Below, piece after piece: positions 1-6,825 of a DNA stretch of 33,244 bases. Source of the stretch: CAZAXU01 sp964489245. GTDB taxonomy: Bacteria > Bacteroidota > Bacteroidia > Flavobacteriales > Flavobacteriaceae. The position numbers were made by a program, and so were the translations under genes. The first letter of the stretch is position 1, and each line of letters begins with the position of its first letter. The stretch spans positions 1 to 33,244 of the forward strand of contig CAZAXU010000024.1 of the NCBI GenBank assembly GCA_964489245.1. The letters run 5' to 3'. The notes beneath the pieces were generated by a model. That model searched no databases. It was given only the letters and a program-made list of their open reading frames with translations, and was not told the origin of the DNA.

Positions 1-420
1 TTATAACAGACTATTTTCATAGAATTCTTTAAAACTTTGCTGAATTTTGTTTCGTACGTGCCTGAATTCGTTCAAAATTTCTTCATCAGTTCCCAAGGCG
101 TCGGCAGGATCGTCAAAACCTATATGTAATCGAAATTTTACTTTTCCGGCAAATACAGGACAGGTTTCTTTGGCAGCATTGCAAACCGTTATAACATAAT
201 CAAAGGACTTATCCAGAAAAATATCGATGGATTTCGGATTGTTTTTACTCAAATCTATTCCGATTTCATTCATCACATCAATGGTTTTAGGATGGACTTT
301 CATGCTTGGTTCCGTTCCTGCAGAAACCACATCAAGACGATTATCAAATGATTTTAGAAAAGCTTCTGCCATTTGACTCCGACACGAATTTCCGGTACAA
401 AGAATGAGAATTTTATACAT
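1..420 (-). CDS. arsC: Thioredoxin-coupled arsenate reductase (ArsC, LMW-phosphatase fold)
   Basis: A 139-residue protein of the low-molecular-weight tyrosine phosphatase fold, complete within the window. The phosphate-binding loop CTGNSCRS (C8 to S15, a CX5RS motif) sits near the N-terminus. A second cysteine pair, C80 and C87 in the context VCNAAKETCP, matches the redox pair of pI258-type ArsC, which passes the disulfide to thioredoxin. The DDPADALG stretch near residue 105 is the catalytic aspartate loop. The protein should reduce arsenate to arsenite in the cytoplasm. The extra cysteine pair argues against a plain phosphotyrosine phosphatase. It is transcribed leftward out of the window, so any arsR or efflux partner would lie beyond position 1 and is unseen. 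It diverges from the hydrogenase cluster across a 395-nt spacer. Confidence 0.87.
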   Translation of the reverse strand: MYKILILCTGNSCRSQMAEAFLKSFDNRLDVVSAGTEPSMKVHPKTIDVMNEIGIDLSKNNPKSIDIFLDKSFDYVITVCNAAKETCPVFAGKVKFRLHIGFDDPADALGTDEEILNEFRHVRNKIQQSFKEFYENSLL

Positions 421-602
421 AAAACTTTTTATGTAAAAATAAGTTTTTTTTTAGAATGTCATTTTTTTTGTTGAATAAATTTTCTATAAAAATGCCGGCT
501 GAAGTGTTTTTCTATCTCCAAGTTAACTAATTGACAAGCCTTTCTCTTCGACGCATTTATGATTTTTATCACTAAAAAGATAATTAAGTCAATATTGAAC
601 AA

Positions 603-644
603 AATATTGAATAATTTGTATTGAATTCAAATTATTCTAATATT
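603..644. repeat. AT-rich inverted repeat upstream of hoxF
   Basis: GAATAATTTG (609-618) pairs perfectly with CAAATTATTC (628-637) across a 9-nt loop. The pairing continues outward as AATATT (603-608) with AATATT (639-644) after one bulged base at 638, giving about 16 paired bases. The loop and flanks include the palindrome TTGAATTCAA (621-630). It lies between divergent genes, so it is not a simple gene-end terminator; it could be an operator or an early RNA hairpin. Confidence 0.6.
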
Positions 645-751
645 AAATATATTTATAATCAAATAATATATTTCTTAAGAATACAAAAATACAGCAATAA
701 AACAGGCTAAAAACAAAAAATATAATATATCTAACTTATATTCCAGTTTAT

Positions 752-763
752 TGACAATTGTCA
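752..763. promoter_or_regulatory. Palindromic operator, possible CRP/FNR-family site
   Basis: TGACAATTGTCA is a perfect 12-bp palindrome. With its flanks it reads TTGAC-AATT-GTCAC, which resembles the FNR layout TTGAT-N4-ATCAA. Its centre (757.5) lies about 40 to 45 bases before the start point expected from the -7 element at 788-795. That is where class II CRP/FNR activators bind. The palindrome is seen; the identity of the protein is inferred. Confidence 0.5.
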
Positions 764-767
764 CAAG

Positions 768-795
768 TTGATGTTTTAAAACTATGTTACATTTG
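768..795 (+). promoter_or_regulatory. Bacteroidota-type promoter for hoxF
   Basis: TTG (768-770), a 17-nt spacer, then TACATTTG (788-795), a perfect match to the Bacteroidota -7 consensus TAnnTTTG. Transcription would start near 800, giving a leader of about 15 nt before the hoxF ATG. Two copies of TGTTACA (785-791 and 794-800) overlap the -7 element and could be a second protein-binding site. Confidence 0.55.
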
Positions 796-815
796 TTACA
801 TAAAACAAAAATGAT

Positions 816-2564
816 ATGCTGATAAATAATAAAATCGACCGTAGCAAACTCATGCAAGTCTTATGGGAAATTCAATCTAAAAGAGGTTGTATTGAGCATG
901 ATGATATCACCAAAATAGCAGATGAATTTGGTATATCAAGAATGGATATTGAAGGGGTGGTTAGTTTCTATCACTTTTTTCATAAGAGCAATGTTGGAAA
1001 ATATACAATTTATTTAAATAATTCCATTATTTCTCGATTTTCCGGTATGGAAAAAATAAAAACTGCATTTGAGAAAGCAACAGATACAAGATTGGGGCAT
1101 GTGAGCAAAGACGGTATGTTTGGGCTTTTTGAAACAGCTTGTATAGGATTGAGTGACCAAGAACCTGCATGTTTGATTAATTTTAAGCCTTTTGTAAACT
1201 TGACACCGGAAAAAGTTGAAACAATCATTACTGCAATTAAGAAAGGAAAAAAACCTAAAGAGATTTGTGACACACCAAAAAGCATCATCCAATATACACC
1301 GGCAAAGGAAAGAACCGTGTTTTTCAAGACTTATGATATTTTTTCGTCTTTATCAAATTTACAGAAGCTCAGTTCTGAGGAATTGATAGATTTTATCAAG
1401 GACTCAAAACTGGCAGGGCGTGGTGGCGCATTTTTTCCAACCGGTCTGAAATGGCAATTCTGTCGCCAAAATGAATCTGATATCAAATATGTGGTATGTA
1501 ATGCAGACGAAGGAGAGCCTGGGACTTTTAAAGACCGAGTATTGGTTCAAGAACATCCTGAATTGATGATTGAAGGAATGATTCTGGCTGCTTATGCTGT
1601 TGGTGCCACACAAGGGGCGATTTATCTCAGAGGAGAATACAGATATTTGAAAGAAGATTTGGAAAAATTGCTAAGATTCTATAGAGAACAAGGATTTTTA
1701 GGAAAAAATATTCCTGCAAAAGTTCCCTTTGATTTTGATATTTATGTTCATCTTGGTGCGGGAGCTTATGTATGCGGGGAGGAAACGGCTTTGCTCCATT
1801 CCATGGAAGGTTTGAGGGGAGAACCCGGAACGAAAGAATATTTTCCGGTGGAGAAAGGATTTAAAGGAAAACCAACGGTTGTTAACAATGTAGAAACACT
1901 TTGTGCTGTTCCCAGAATATTGGAAATGGGTGTAGATAAATGGCTAAGCTTAGGAACTAGAAAAACACCCGGAACAAAGATTTTAAGTGTTTCAGGAGAT
2001 TGTAAAACTCCCGGAATTTATGAAATTGAATGGGGAATGAATTTTAGAGATTTTTTGAATTTAACGGGAGCTGAAAACCCTAAAATTGTGCAATTTAGCG
2101 GTCCATCAGGAGAACTTTTGTCCGAAGCTGATTTTGATAGGAATATTAGCGGCGAGGATTTGAGCTGCGGAGGTTCTGTCATGATTTTTAATCAAGAAAA
2201 AGACTTGTTGGAAATACTTAAATCTTACTCGGACTTTTTTGTAGATGAATCTTGTGGAATTTGTGTTCCCTGCAGGACAGGTAATTTTTTATTAAATAGA
2301 AAAATAGACAAACTGATTCTCGGTCATGCTGAGGAAAAAGATTTAAAAGACATCAAAGAATGGAGTAAAATTATTAAAACGACCAGTCGATGTGGTTTGG
2401 GACAAATGTCATCAAATTCTCTGAATGATGCCATGACAAAGTTTCCCGAAATATTCAAAGACAAAGTCGCTGATGACTCTGATTTCAATAAGTCTTTCAA
2501 TTTAGATTTGGCAGTAGCCGAATATGATCAAATTATCAAAGAAATAAATGCTGACTATGAATAA
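816..2564 (+). CDS. hoxF: NAD-reducing [NiFe] hydrogenase diaphorase subunit HoxF
   Basis: A 582-residue flavoprotein that exchanges electrons with NAD(H) in the cytoplasmic bidirectional hydrogenase. Residues 1 to about 160 form a NuoE-like (HoxE-like) domain; residues 165-545 form the NuoF-like domain. Seen motifs are the FMN/NADH loop GRGGAFFPTG (201-210), the glycine-rich NADH site LGAGAYVCGEETAL (313-326), and a [4Fe-4S] site at C480, C483, C486 and C526. In the NuoE-like part only one candidate ligand (C109) remains of the four cysteines that bind the N1a [2Fe-2S] cluster in complex I, so that cluster is probably absent. The length agrees with HoxF of Ralstonia-type soluble hydrogenases, and no separate hoxE is needed. 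The next gene begins inside its last codons. Confidence 0.93.
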   Translation: MLINNKIDRSKLMQVLWEIQSKRGCIEHDDITKIADEFGISRMDIEGVVSFYHFFHKSNVGKYTIYLNNSIISRFSGMEKIKTAFEKATDTRLGHVSKDGMFGLFETACIGLSDQEPACLINFKPFVNLTPEKVETIITAIKKGKKPKEICDTPKSIIQYTPAKERTVFFKTYDIFSSLSNLQKLSSEELIDFIKDSKLAGRGGAFFPTGLKWQFCRQNESDIKYVVCNADEGEPGTFKDRVLVQEHPELMIEGMILAAYAVGATQGAIYLRGEYRYLKEDLEKLLRFYREQGFLGKNIPAKVPFDFDIYVHLGAGAYVCGEETALLHSMEGLRGEPGTKEYFPVEKGFKGKPTVVNNVETLCAVPRILEMGVDKWLSLGTRKTPGTKILSVSGDCKTPGIYEIEWGMNFRDFLNLTGAENPKIVQFSGPSGELLSEADFDRNISGEDLSCGGSVMIFNQEKDLLEILKSYSDFFVDESCGICVPCRTGNFLLNRKIDKLILGHAEEKDLKDIKEWSKIIKTTSRCGLGQMSSNSLNDAMTKFPEIFKDKVADDSDFNKSFNLDLAVAEYDQIIKEINADYE

Positions 2565-3828
2565 TCTAGTAAACATAACATTAGACGGTAAGAAGATTCA
2601 AGCCGAAAAAGGAAGAAACCTAATTGATGTTGCCAAAGAAAACGGTATAGAAATTCCAACACTTTGCTATGTCAAAGATATTGTACACTCACTAGGAACT
2701 TGCCGTATTTGTACCGTAAAACTTAACGGAAGGCATACAACGGGCTGCACAACTAAGATTGATGAGGGTATGGAAATAGAAATCGATACTCCTGAACTAT
2801 TGGACAATCGTAATGCAATTATCGAAATGCTCTATGCCGAAGGTAATCATTTTTGCCCGAGTTGTGAAAAAAGTGGAAACTGCACGATGCAAAATCTAGG
2901 ATATGATATGGGACTGACTGTCACGCGATATCCACATGTGTTCAGTAAGAAATTTGTTGATTTTTCTCCCAAACGTATGATTATGGAGTCTAATCGTTGC
3001 ATTTTATGCAAGCGTTGTGTGGAAGAAATTAAGACATCCGATGGAAAAAGCGTATTTTCCTTTGTTCAAAGGGGAGTTAAAACCAGCGTACATATAGATT
3101 ATGAACAGGAGGAAAAACTTAGCGAAGCCGAGGCTTTGAAAGCGATGGATTTATGTCCTGTCGGTGCAATATTGATAAAAGGAAAAGCCGGTGAATTGCC
3201 ATTTGGAGAACGTAAGTATGATTTTTTCGGCAAAAATGTTTTGACAAAGTTGAAAAAAGACAAAAAGCCCAAGAAGAATTCTAAAGAAAAATTTATAGTT
3301 GCCACAACTTCTCTGGCAGGTTGTTTCGGTTGCCATATGTCTTTGCTCGATATAGATACGGATTTATTGGATATGCTTGAAATAGTGGAGTTTAATAAAT
3401 CACCGTTGACAGATATAAAAAAGTTCAGTAAACGCTGTCATGTAGGGCTTATTGAAGGAGGCTGTGCCAACTCTGAAAATGTTCATGTGCTGGAAGAATT
3501 TAGAAAAAAATGCGATATTCTGATAGGTTTTGGTGAATGTGCCATCATGGGAGGTGTTCCGGCAATGAGAAATTTTGTTCCGCTTAAAGAATGTTTGGAA
3601 GAGTCATATATAAATGGGATTACGAGTGAAATAGGCGCAAATATTGTTCCCGGACATGAAGATATTCCGAAACTGCTAAACAATGTATATCCTGCCAATG
3701 AAGTGGTCAAGATAGATTATTATATTCCGGGGTGCCCGCCTAACGCACAACATATTTGGAAAGTAGTGAAAAGCATACTCTTGGGAGAAGAAATTCCTAT
3801 CGAGCATGATGAATTTAAATATGATTAA
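2557..3828 (+). CDS. hoxUY: HoxU-HoxY fusion: hydrogenase iron-sulfur subunit plus hydrogenase small subunit
   Basis: One 423-residue frame holds two proteins that are normally separate. Residues 1 to about 228 are HoxU, like the N-terminus of NuoG: [2Fe-2S] ligands C37, C49, C52 and C64; a His-Cys3 [4Fe-4S] set H98, C100, C103 and C109; and a ferredoxin-like [4Fe-4S] set C148, C151, C154 and C200. A lysine-rich linker follows (about 229-245). Residues 246-423 are HoxY, the small subunit, with proximal-cluster ligands C256, C259 (CFGC), C328 (GECAIMGG) and C393 (PGCPPN). The chain should carry electrons from HoxH to HoxF. No stop codon or frameshift lies at the junction. I chose ATG 2557, which overlaps hoxF by 8 bases; ATG 2548 would add three residues. 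An additional cysteine, C303, sits in the HoxY half and is not a recognised ligand. Confidence 0.9.
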   Translation: MNNLVNITLDGKKIQAEKGRNLIDVAKENGIEIPTLCYVKDIVHSLGTCRICTVKLNGRHTTGCTTKIDEGMEIEIDTPELLDNRNAIIEMLYAEGNHFCPSCEKSGNCTMQNLGYDMGLTVTRYPHVFSKKFVDFSPKRMIMESNRCILCKRCVEEIKTSDGKSVFSFVQRGVKTSVHIDYEQEEKLSEAEALKAMDLCPVGAILIKGKAGELPFGERKYDFFGKNVLTKLKKDKKPKKNSKEKFIVATTSLAGCFGCHMSLLDIDTDLLDMLEIVEFNKSPLTDIKKFSKRCHVGLIEGGCANSENVHVLEEFRKKCDILIGFGECAIMGGVPAMRNFVPLKECLEESYINGITSEIGANIVPGHEDIPKLLNNVYPANEVVKIDYYIPGCPPNAQHIWKVVKSILLGEEIPIEHDEFKYD

Positions 3829-3842
3829 ATTATTAAATAACC

Positions 3843-3923
3843 TGTCGTTCTGAATGAAACAAAGCGTATAACGAAGAATCTCCCTTCTTGAAAAACAGAT
3901 TCATCATTATGTTCCGAATGACA
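3843..3923. repeat. Small inverted-repeat element between hoxUY and hoxH (MITE- or REP-like)
   Basis: The 110-nt gap between hoxUY and hoxH contains TGTCGTTCTGAA (3843-3854) facing TTCCGAATGACA (3912-3923), a 10-of-12 inverted match 81 bp end to end. The interior has CGAAGAATCTCCC. This wording (GTCATTCTGAA ... CGAAGAATCTC) recalls a short intergenic repeat I associate with Bacteroidota genomes. It codes for nothing, and no second copy is evident in the window. It could affect transcript stability or the ratio of HoxUY to HoxH. Confidence 0.55.
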
Positions 3924-3938
3924 AAAAACTGAAAAAAA

Positions 3939-5393
3939 ATGTCACAAAAATTAGTAATAGATCCCGTAACGCGAGTGGAAGGACATGGAAAAGTGACCAT
4001 ACACTTAGATGATAACAACAGAGTGAAAGATGCCAGGTTTCATATTGTGGAGTTTAGAGGCTTTGAACGTTTTATTCAGGGGCACCCCTATTGGGAAGCG
4101 CCTGTGATGGTTCAACGTTTATGTGGAATTTGTCCTGTTAGTCACCATCTGGCAGCAGCAAAAGCAATCGATCAAATCGTGGGAATCGATCCGGATGATT
4201 TGTCGCTCCCTGCCCAGAAAATTAGAAAACTTTTGCATTTTGGACAGGTATTTCAATCTCATGCCTTGCATTTCTTTTATCTAGCTTCTCCTGATTTACT
4301 TTTTGGAGCCGAGTCAGATCCGTTGAATAGAAATGTAGTTGGTGTGGCAATGGCATATCCGGAATTGGCTAAAAAAGGCATTCTAATGCGTAAGTTCGGG
4401 CAAGAAATTATAAAGCTAGTTGCCGGAAAAAGAATACATGGCATTTCTGCCACACCCGGAGGTGTTCATAGAAAAATAAACATAAAAGAACGCAATTATT
4501 TTCTGGACGGGAAAGAGATAGCTGATATTGATACGATGATAGCTTGGTCAAGAGAAATTATTGAGTTTATGAAAAACTATCATCTTAAAAATAAAGCTTT
4601 TTTAGATAGTTTTGCTGCCTATCCCTCCGGTCATCTTGGATTGGTCAATAAAAAAAATGGTTTTTTAGAGCTTTATGATGGCGTTTTGAGAGCGGTGGAT
4701 GCAGAAGGAAATATCACTTTAGACGATATTCAAAATAACGATTATAATCGGTATTTCTACGAAGGCGTTGAAAAGTGGTCTTATTTGAAATTTCCATATC
4801 TGAAGCATCTTGGCAAGGAAAAGGGCTGGAATCGTGTGGGACCATTGGCTCGTCTAAATGTCTGCGAAGGCATTGAAACACCCTATGCAGAAAAAGAAAG
4901 AGTAGATTTTGTATCGATAACCAACGGGAATACCAACAATATGACCATGTATACACATTGGGCAAGACTCATTGAAATATTATATTGTGCTGAAATGATG
5001 AAGAATTTGCTTGAAGACGATGATATTTTGAGCAATGATTTGACCAGAAAAGGGAAACGCAGGAAAGAAGGCGTTGGCATTATTGAAGCGCCGCGAGGTA
5101 CTTTGATTCACCATTATGAAGTGGATGATAAAGACCGCATCACCCGTTGCAATCTTATTGTTTCAACAACACATAATAATGAGCCGATGAATCGGGCAGT
5201 CAGATGGGTTGCCAATAATGTTCTGGATGGAAAATCTGAGATAACCGAAGGAATGATGAACCAAATTGAAGTAGCCATTCGTGCCTATGACCCTTGCTTG
5301 AGTTGTGCGACACATGCCATGGGGCAAATGCCTTTGGAACTACAACTGTTTGATCATTATGGAAATATGATTGACGAAAGAATCAGAGACTAG
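3939..5393 (+). CDS. hoxH: NAD-reducing [NiFe] hydrogenase large subunit HoxH
   Basis: The 484-residue catalytic subunit that splits or forms H2 at the NiFe(CN)2(CO) centre. The N-terminal nickel-ligand motif is RLCGICPVSHH (C62, C65). The C-terminal motif is DPCLSCATH (C453, C456, H459). After H459 there are 25 further residues ending IDERIRD, the typical cleavable tail, so this is an unprocessed precursor that needs a maturation protease. The motif spelling and overall sequence fit group 3d (HoxH) rather than membrane uptake enzymes. It lies 110 nt after hoxUY, with the inverted-repeat element between them, and 21 nt before hoxW. The ATG has no clear Shine-Dalgarno sequence. Confidence 0.95.
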   Translation: MSQKLVIDPVTRVEGHGKVTIHLDDNNRVKDARFHIVEFRGFERFIQGHPYWEAPVMVQRLCGICPVSHHLAAAKAIDQIVGIDPDDLSLPAQKIRKLLHFGQVFQSHALHFFYLASPDLLFGAESDPLNRNVVGVAMAYPELAKKGILMRKFGQEIIKLVAGKRIHGISATPGGVHRKINIKERNYFLDGKEIADIDTMIAWSREIIEFMKNYHLKNKAFLDSFAAYPSGHLGLVNKKNGFLELYDGVLRAVDAEGNITLDDIQNNDYNRYFYEGVEKWSYLKFPYLKHLGKEKGWNRVGPLARLNVCEGIETPYAEKERVDFVSITNGNTNNMTMYTHWARLIEILYCAEMMKNLLEDDDILSNDLTRKGKRRKEGVGIIEAPRGTLIHHYEVDDKDRITRCNLIVSTTHNNEPMNRAVRWVANNVLDGKSEITEGMMNQIEVAIRAYDPCLSCATHAMGQMPLELQLFDHYGNMIDERIRD

Positions 5394-5414
5394 AAAATTC
5401 TAAAACAAATTTAA

Positions 5415-5906
5415 ATGTCAAAAAAAACACTGCTTTTTGGAATAGGAAACTACGGACGAGCAGATGATGCTCTGGGATGGATTTTTCTAGATGAAATCAA
5501 AGAATATCTTCCTGAAAATTTTGATATGGAATATCGATATCAGTTGCAAGTGGAAGATGCCGAGTTGGCTTCGCATTATGATGTTGTATATTTTATCGAT
5601 GCACATGTGCAATCTTTTGAAGCCGGATTTTCTTGCGAAGCCTGCATGGCAAAATCTGTGAATAGTTATACTTCACATGAATTGGAACCTGAAACCATAT
5701 TGTATCTTACAGAGAGTATTTATGACAAAAAACCGGAATCTTATGTCTTGGGAATTACCGGTATAGATTATGAATTGAAAGTAGGTTTGTCAAAAATAGC
5801 AAGACAAAACCTATCCGAATCGGTGAATTATTTTACCGAAAACATATTAAAAAACGATATAAAGTTTTGTAATTGTCAAAACAAAAAATTAAATGAAGTA
5901 AAATAA
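5415..5906 (+). CDS. hoxW: Hydrogenase maturation endopeptidase for HoxH (HoxW)
   Basis: A 163-residue protein of the HybD/HycI/HoxW peptidase family. It starts with the family signature GIGNYGRADDALG (residues 9-21). The probable nickel-sensing residues are D18, D62 and H88, corresponding to E16, D62 and H93 of HybD. Its job would be to cut the 25-residue tail from HoxH after nickel insertion, which closes the active site. Being next to hoxH fits the hoxFUYHW order of other group 3d clusters. The end of the protein has an odd FCNC pair (151-154) followed by a short charged tail; I know no role for it. No hypA-F genes follow, so metal-centre assembly must be encoded elsewhere. Confidence 0.85.
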   Translation: MSKKTLLFGIGNYGRADDALGWIFLDEIKEYLPENFDMEYRYQLQVEDAELASHYDVVYFIDAHVQSFEAGFSCEACMAKSVNSYTSHELEPETILYLTESIYDKKPESYVLGITGIDYELKVGLSKIARQNLSESVNYFTENILKNDIKFCNCQNKKLNEVK

Positions 5907-5927
5907 CATTAAATAAATACGAATTTG

Positions 5928-5996
5928 CAGCACCATAAGTGTTTTCTTGATGTATTTCAGTTTCTCAATTGTTTATATTTCGGTTTTATGGTGCTG
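5928..5996. terminator. Inverted repeat between convergent genes, possible bidirectional terminator
   Basis: CAGCACCATAA (5928-5938) is the exact complement of TTATGGTGCTG (5986-5996), an 11-bp stem with a 47-nt loop. It lies between hoxW and the convergent DUF4919-like gene. The right arm is followed by a T-rich stretch. The long loop is unusual for a simple terminator, so a structured RNA or a small inserted element remains possible. Confidence 0.45.
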
Positions 5997-5997
5997 T

Positions 5998-6744
5998 TTA
6001 TTTGTTCTTGAAAAACTTTTTACGTTTGTATTGAGCGGTATCGATTTTATAAACTTCAATGCCATGCTGCAATTCCTGACTGAAAGTTCTGTTTTCACCG
6101 ATAAAAAAAGGAAGATATATGTTGAAATATAATTTATGTTTATTGCCTTTTCGCATCACTTTCATTTCGTCAAAAGGAAATTTTTGATGATAACCAAGCC
6201 GCTGTTGTGATAGTTCCCAATCATTTTGGTTTAAAATTAAATATTCATCACTAAAATTTCTTACAATATAAGCCTTTTCATAAGTCTTTCCGTCTCCGCT
6301 GTGCAAAGGAATTTTTAAAATATCTGCAAAGCGTTTATAGTAGAACTTTGATAGTTCTTTTTGATTTTCTTTTTTATACGCATACCCCAATAACATATAG
6401 AGTCTGCTGTTGACAGGATATTGTTTCAAAAGCTCTTTTCCTTGTGCAATGGCTTCCGGATATAAAAATTCATTGATAAGTTGTGTGACTTGTTCAACTG
6501 CTCTACTCTCTTTTTTTGGACTATATCCTTTCACAAAAGCGCTTCCATAATAAAGCATAAACATTTCTTCTTGAGATATTTTGACGTCTTTTTTGAGTAG
6601 TTTACTTTTTAAATATTCAAAATATTTTGGATGCTTTTGCGTCCAAACCTTGACTGAATCTAAGGAGATTCCGTAAGCTTTAATATCTTGTGCAGAAAGA
6701 TTAAAAACACTGAAAAAGATGAAGATAGTGATTAATTTTCTCAT
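5998..6744 (-). CDS. Exported hypothetical protein, DUF4919-like
   Basis: A 248-residue protein with an N-terminal signal peptide (MRKLITIFIFFSVFNLSAQ), so it is periplasmic or outer-membrane associated. The middle has the wording MLYYGSAFVKGY, followed by a TPR-like helical stretch (LYMLLGYAYKKENQKELSKFYYKRF). This resembles the DUF4919 family of Bacteroidota, whose function is unknown. The C-terminus describes a small beta-rich segment with GENRTF. A TATTTTTG element at 6805-6812 (minus strand) could be its -7 box, with a leader of about 50 nt. It converges on the hox cluster and diverges from ggt. I assign no function. Confidence 0.7.
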   Translation of the reverse strand: MRKLITIFIFFSVFNLSAQDIKAYGISLDSVKVWTQKHPKYFEYLKSKLLKKDVKISQEEMFMLYYGSAFVKGYSPKKESRAVEQVTQLINEFLYPEAIAQGKELLKQYPVNSRLYMLLGYAYKKENQKELSKFYYKRFADILKIPLHSGDGKTYEKAYIVRNFSDEYLILNQNDWELSQQRLGYHQKFPFDEMKVMRKGNKHKLYFNIYLPFFIGENRTFSQELQHGIEVYKIDTAQYKRKKFFKNK

Positions 6745-6825
6745 TTTGAGTTTGATTTATGTTGATAAAAACGCATTAGTCCGAAAATATTTTATAAATT
6801 CACGCAAAAATAAAATTTGTTTTTG

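Larger units (their letters stand above)
421..815. other. Divergent regulatory spacer between arsC and hoxF
   Basis: This is the only gap over 300 bases without a gene. It is very AT-rich and has no credible reading frame on either strand. It contains an AT-rich hairpin (603-644), a 12-bp palindrome (752-763), a hoxF promoter candidate (768-795) and two 7-bp direct repeats over that promoter (785-800). I found no good promoter for arsC; the nearest is a 7-of-8 match to TAnnTTTG just upstream of its start. Confidence 0.7.

Noticed and set aside
675..857. 60-codon frame on the minus strand over the hox promoter
   Set aside because: It is AT-rich and hydrophobic by composition, overlaps the hoxF start and promoter, and has no recognisable motif or start signal.
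1010..1327. 105-codon minus-strand frame inside hoxF
   Set aside because: It lies wholly opposite the conserved NuoE-like domain and is explained as a shadow of hoxF.
3829..3938. Insertion sequence between hoxUY and hoxH
   Set aside because: The gap is only 110 nt with no transposase; it can be at most a non-coding small element, which is how it is listed.
3829..3938. Internal promoter for hoxH
   Set aside because: No TAnnTTTG element with a spaced TTG could be found in the gap.
816..5906. Complex I (NuoE/F/G) instead of hydrogenase
   Set aside because: The NuoG-like part stops after its N-terminal clusters and continues into a hydrogenase small subunit; a HoxH with both nickel motifs and a maturation protease follow.
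5947..6132. 61-codon plus-strand frame after hoxW
   Set aside because: It runs through the inverted repeat and into the convergent DUF4919-like gene; the latter has a signal peptide and coherent composition, this frame does not.
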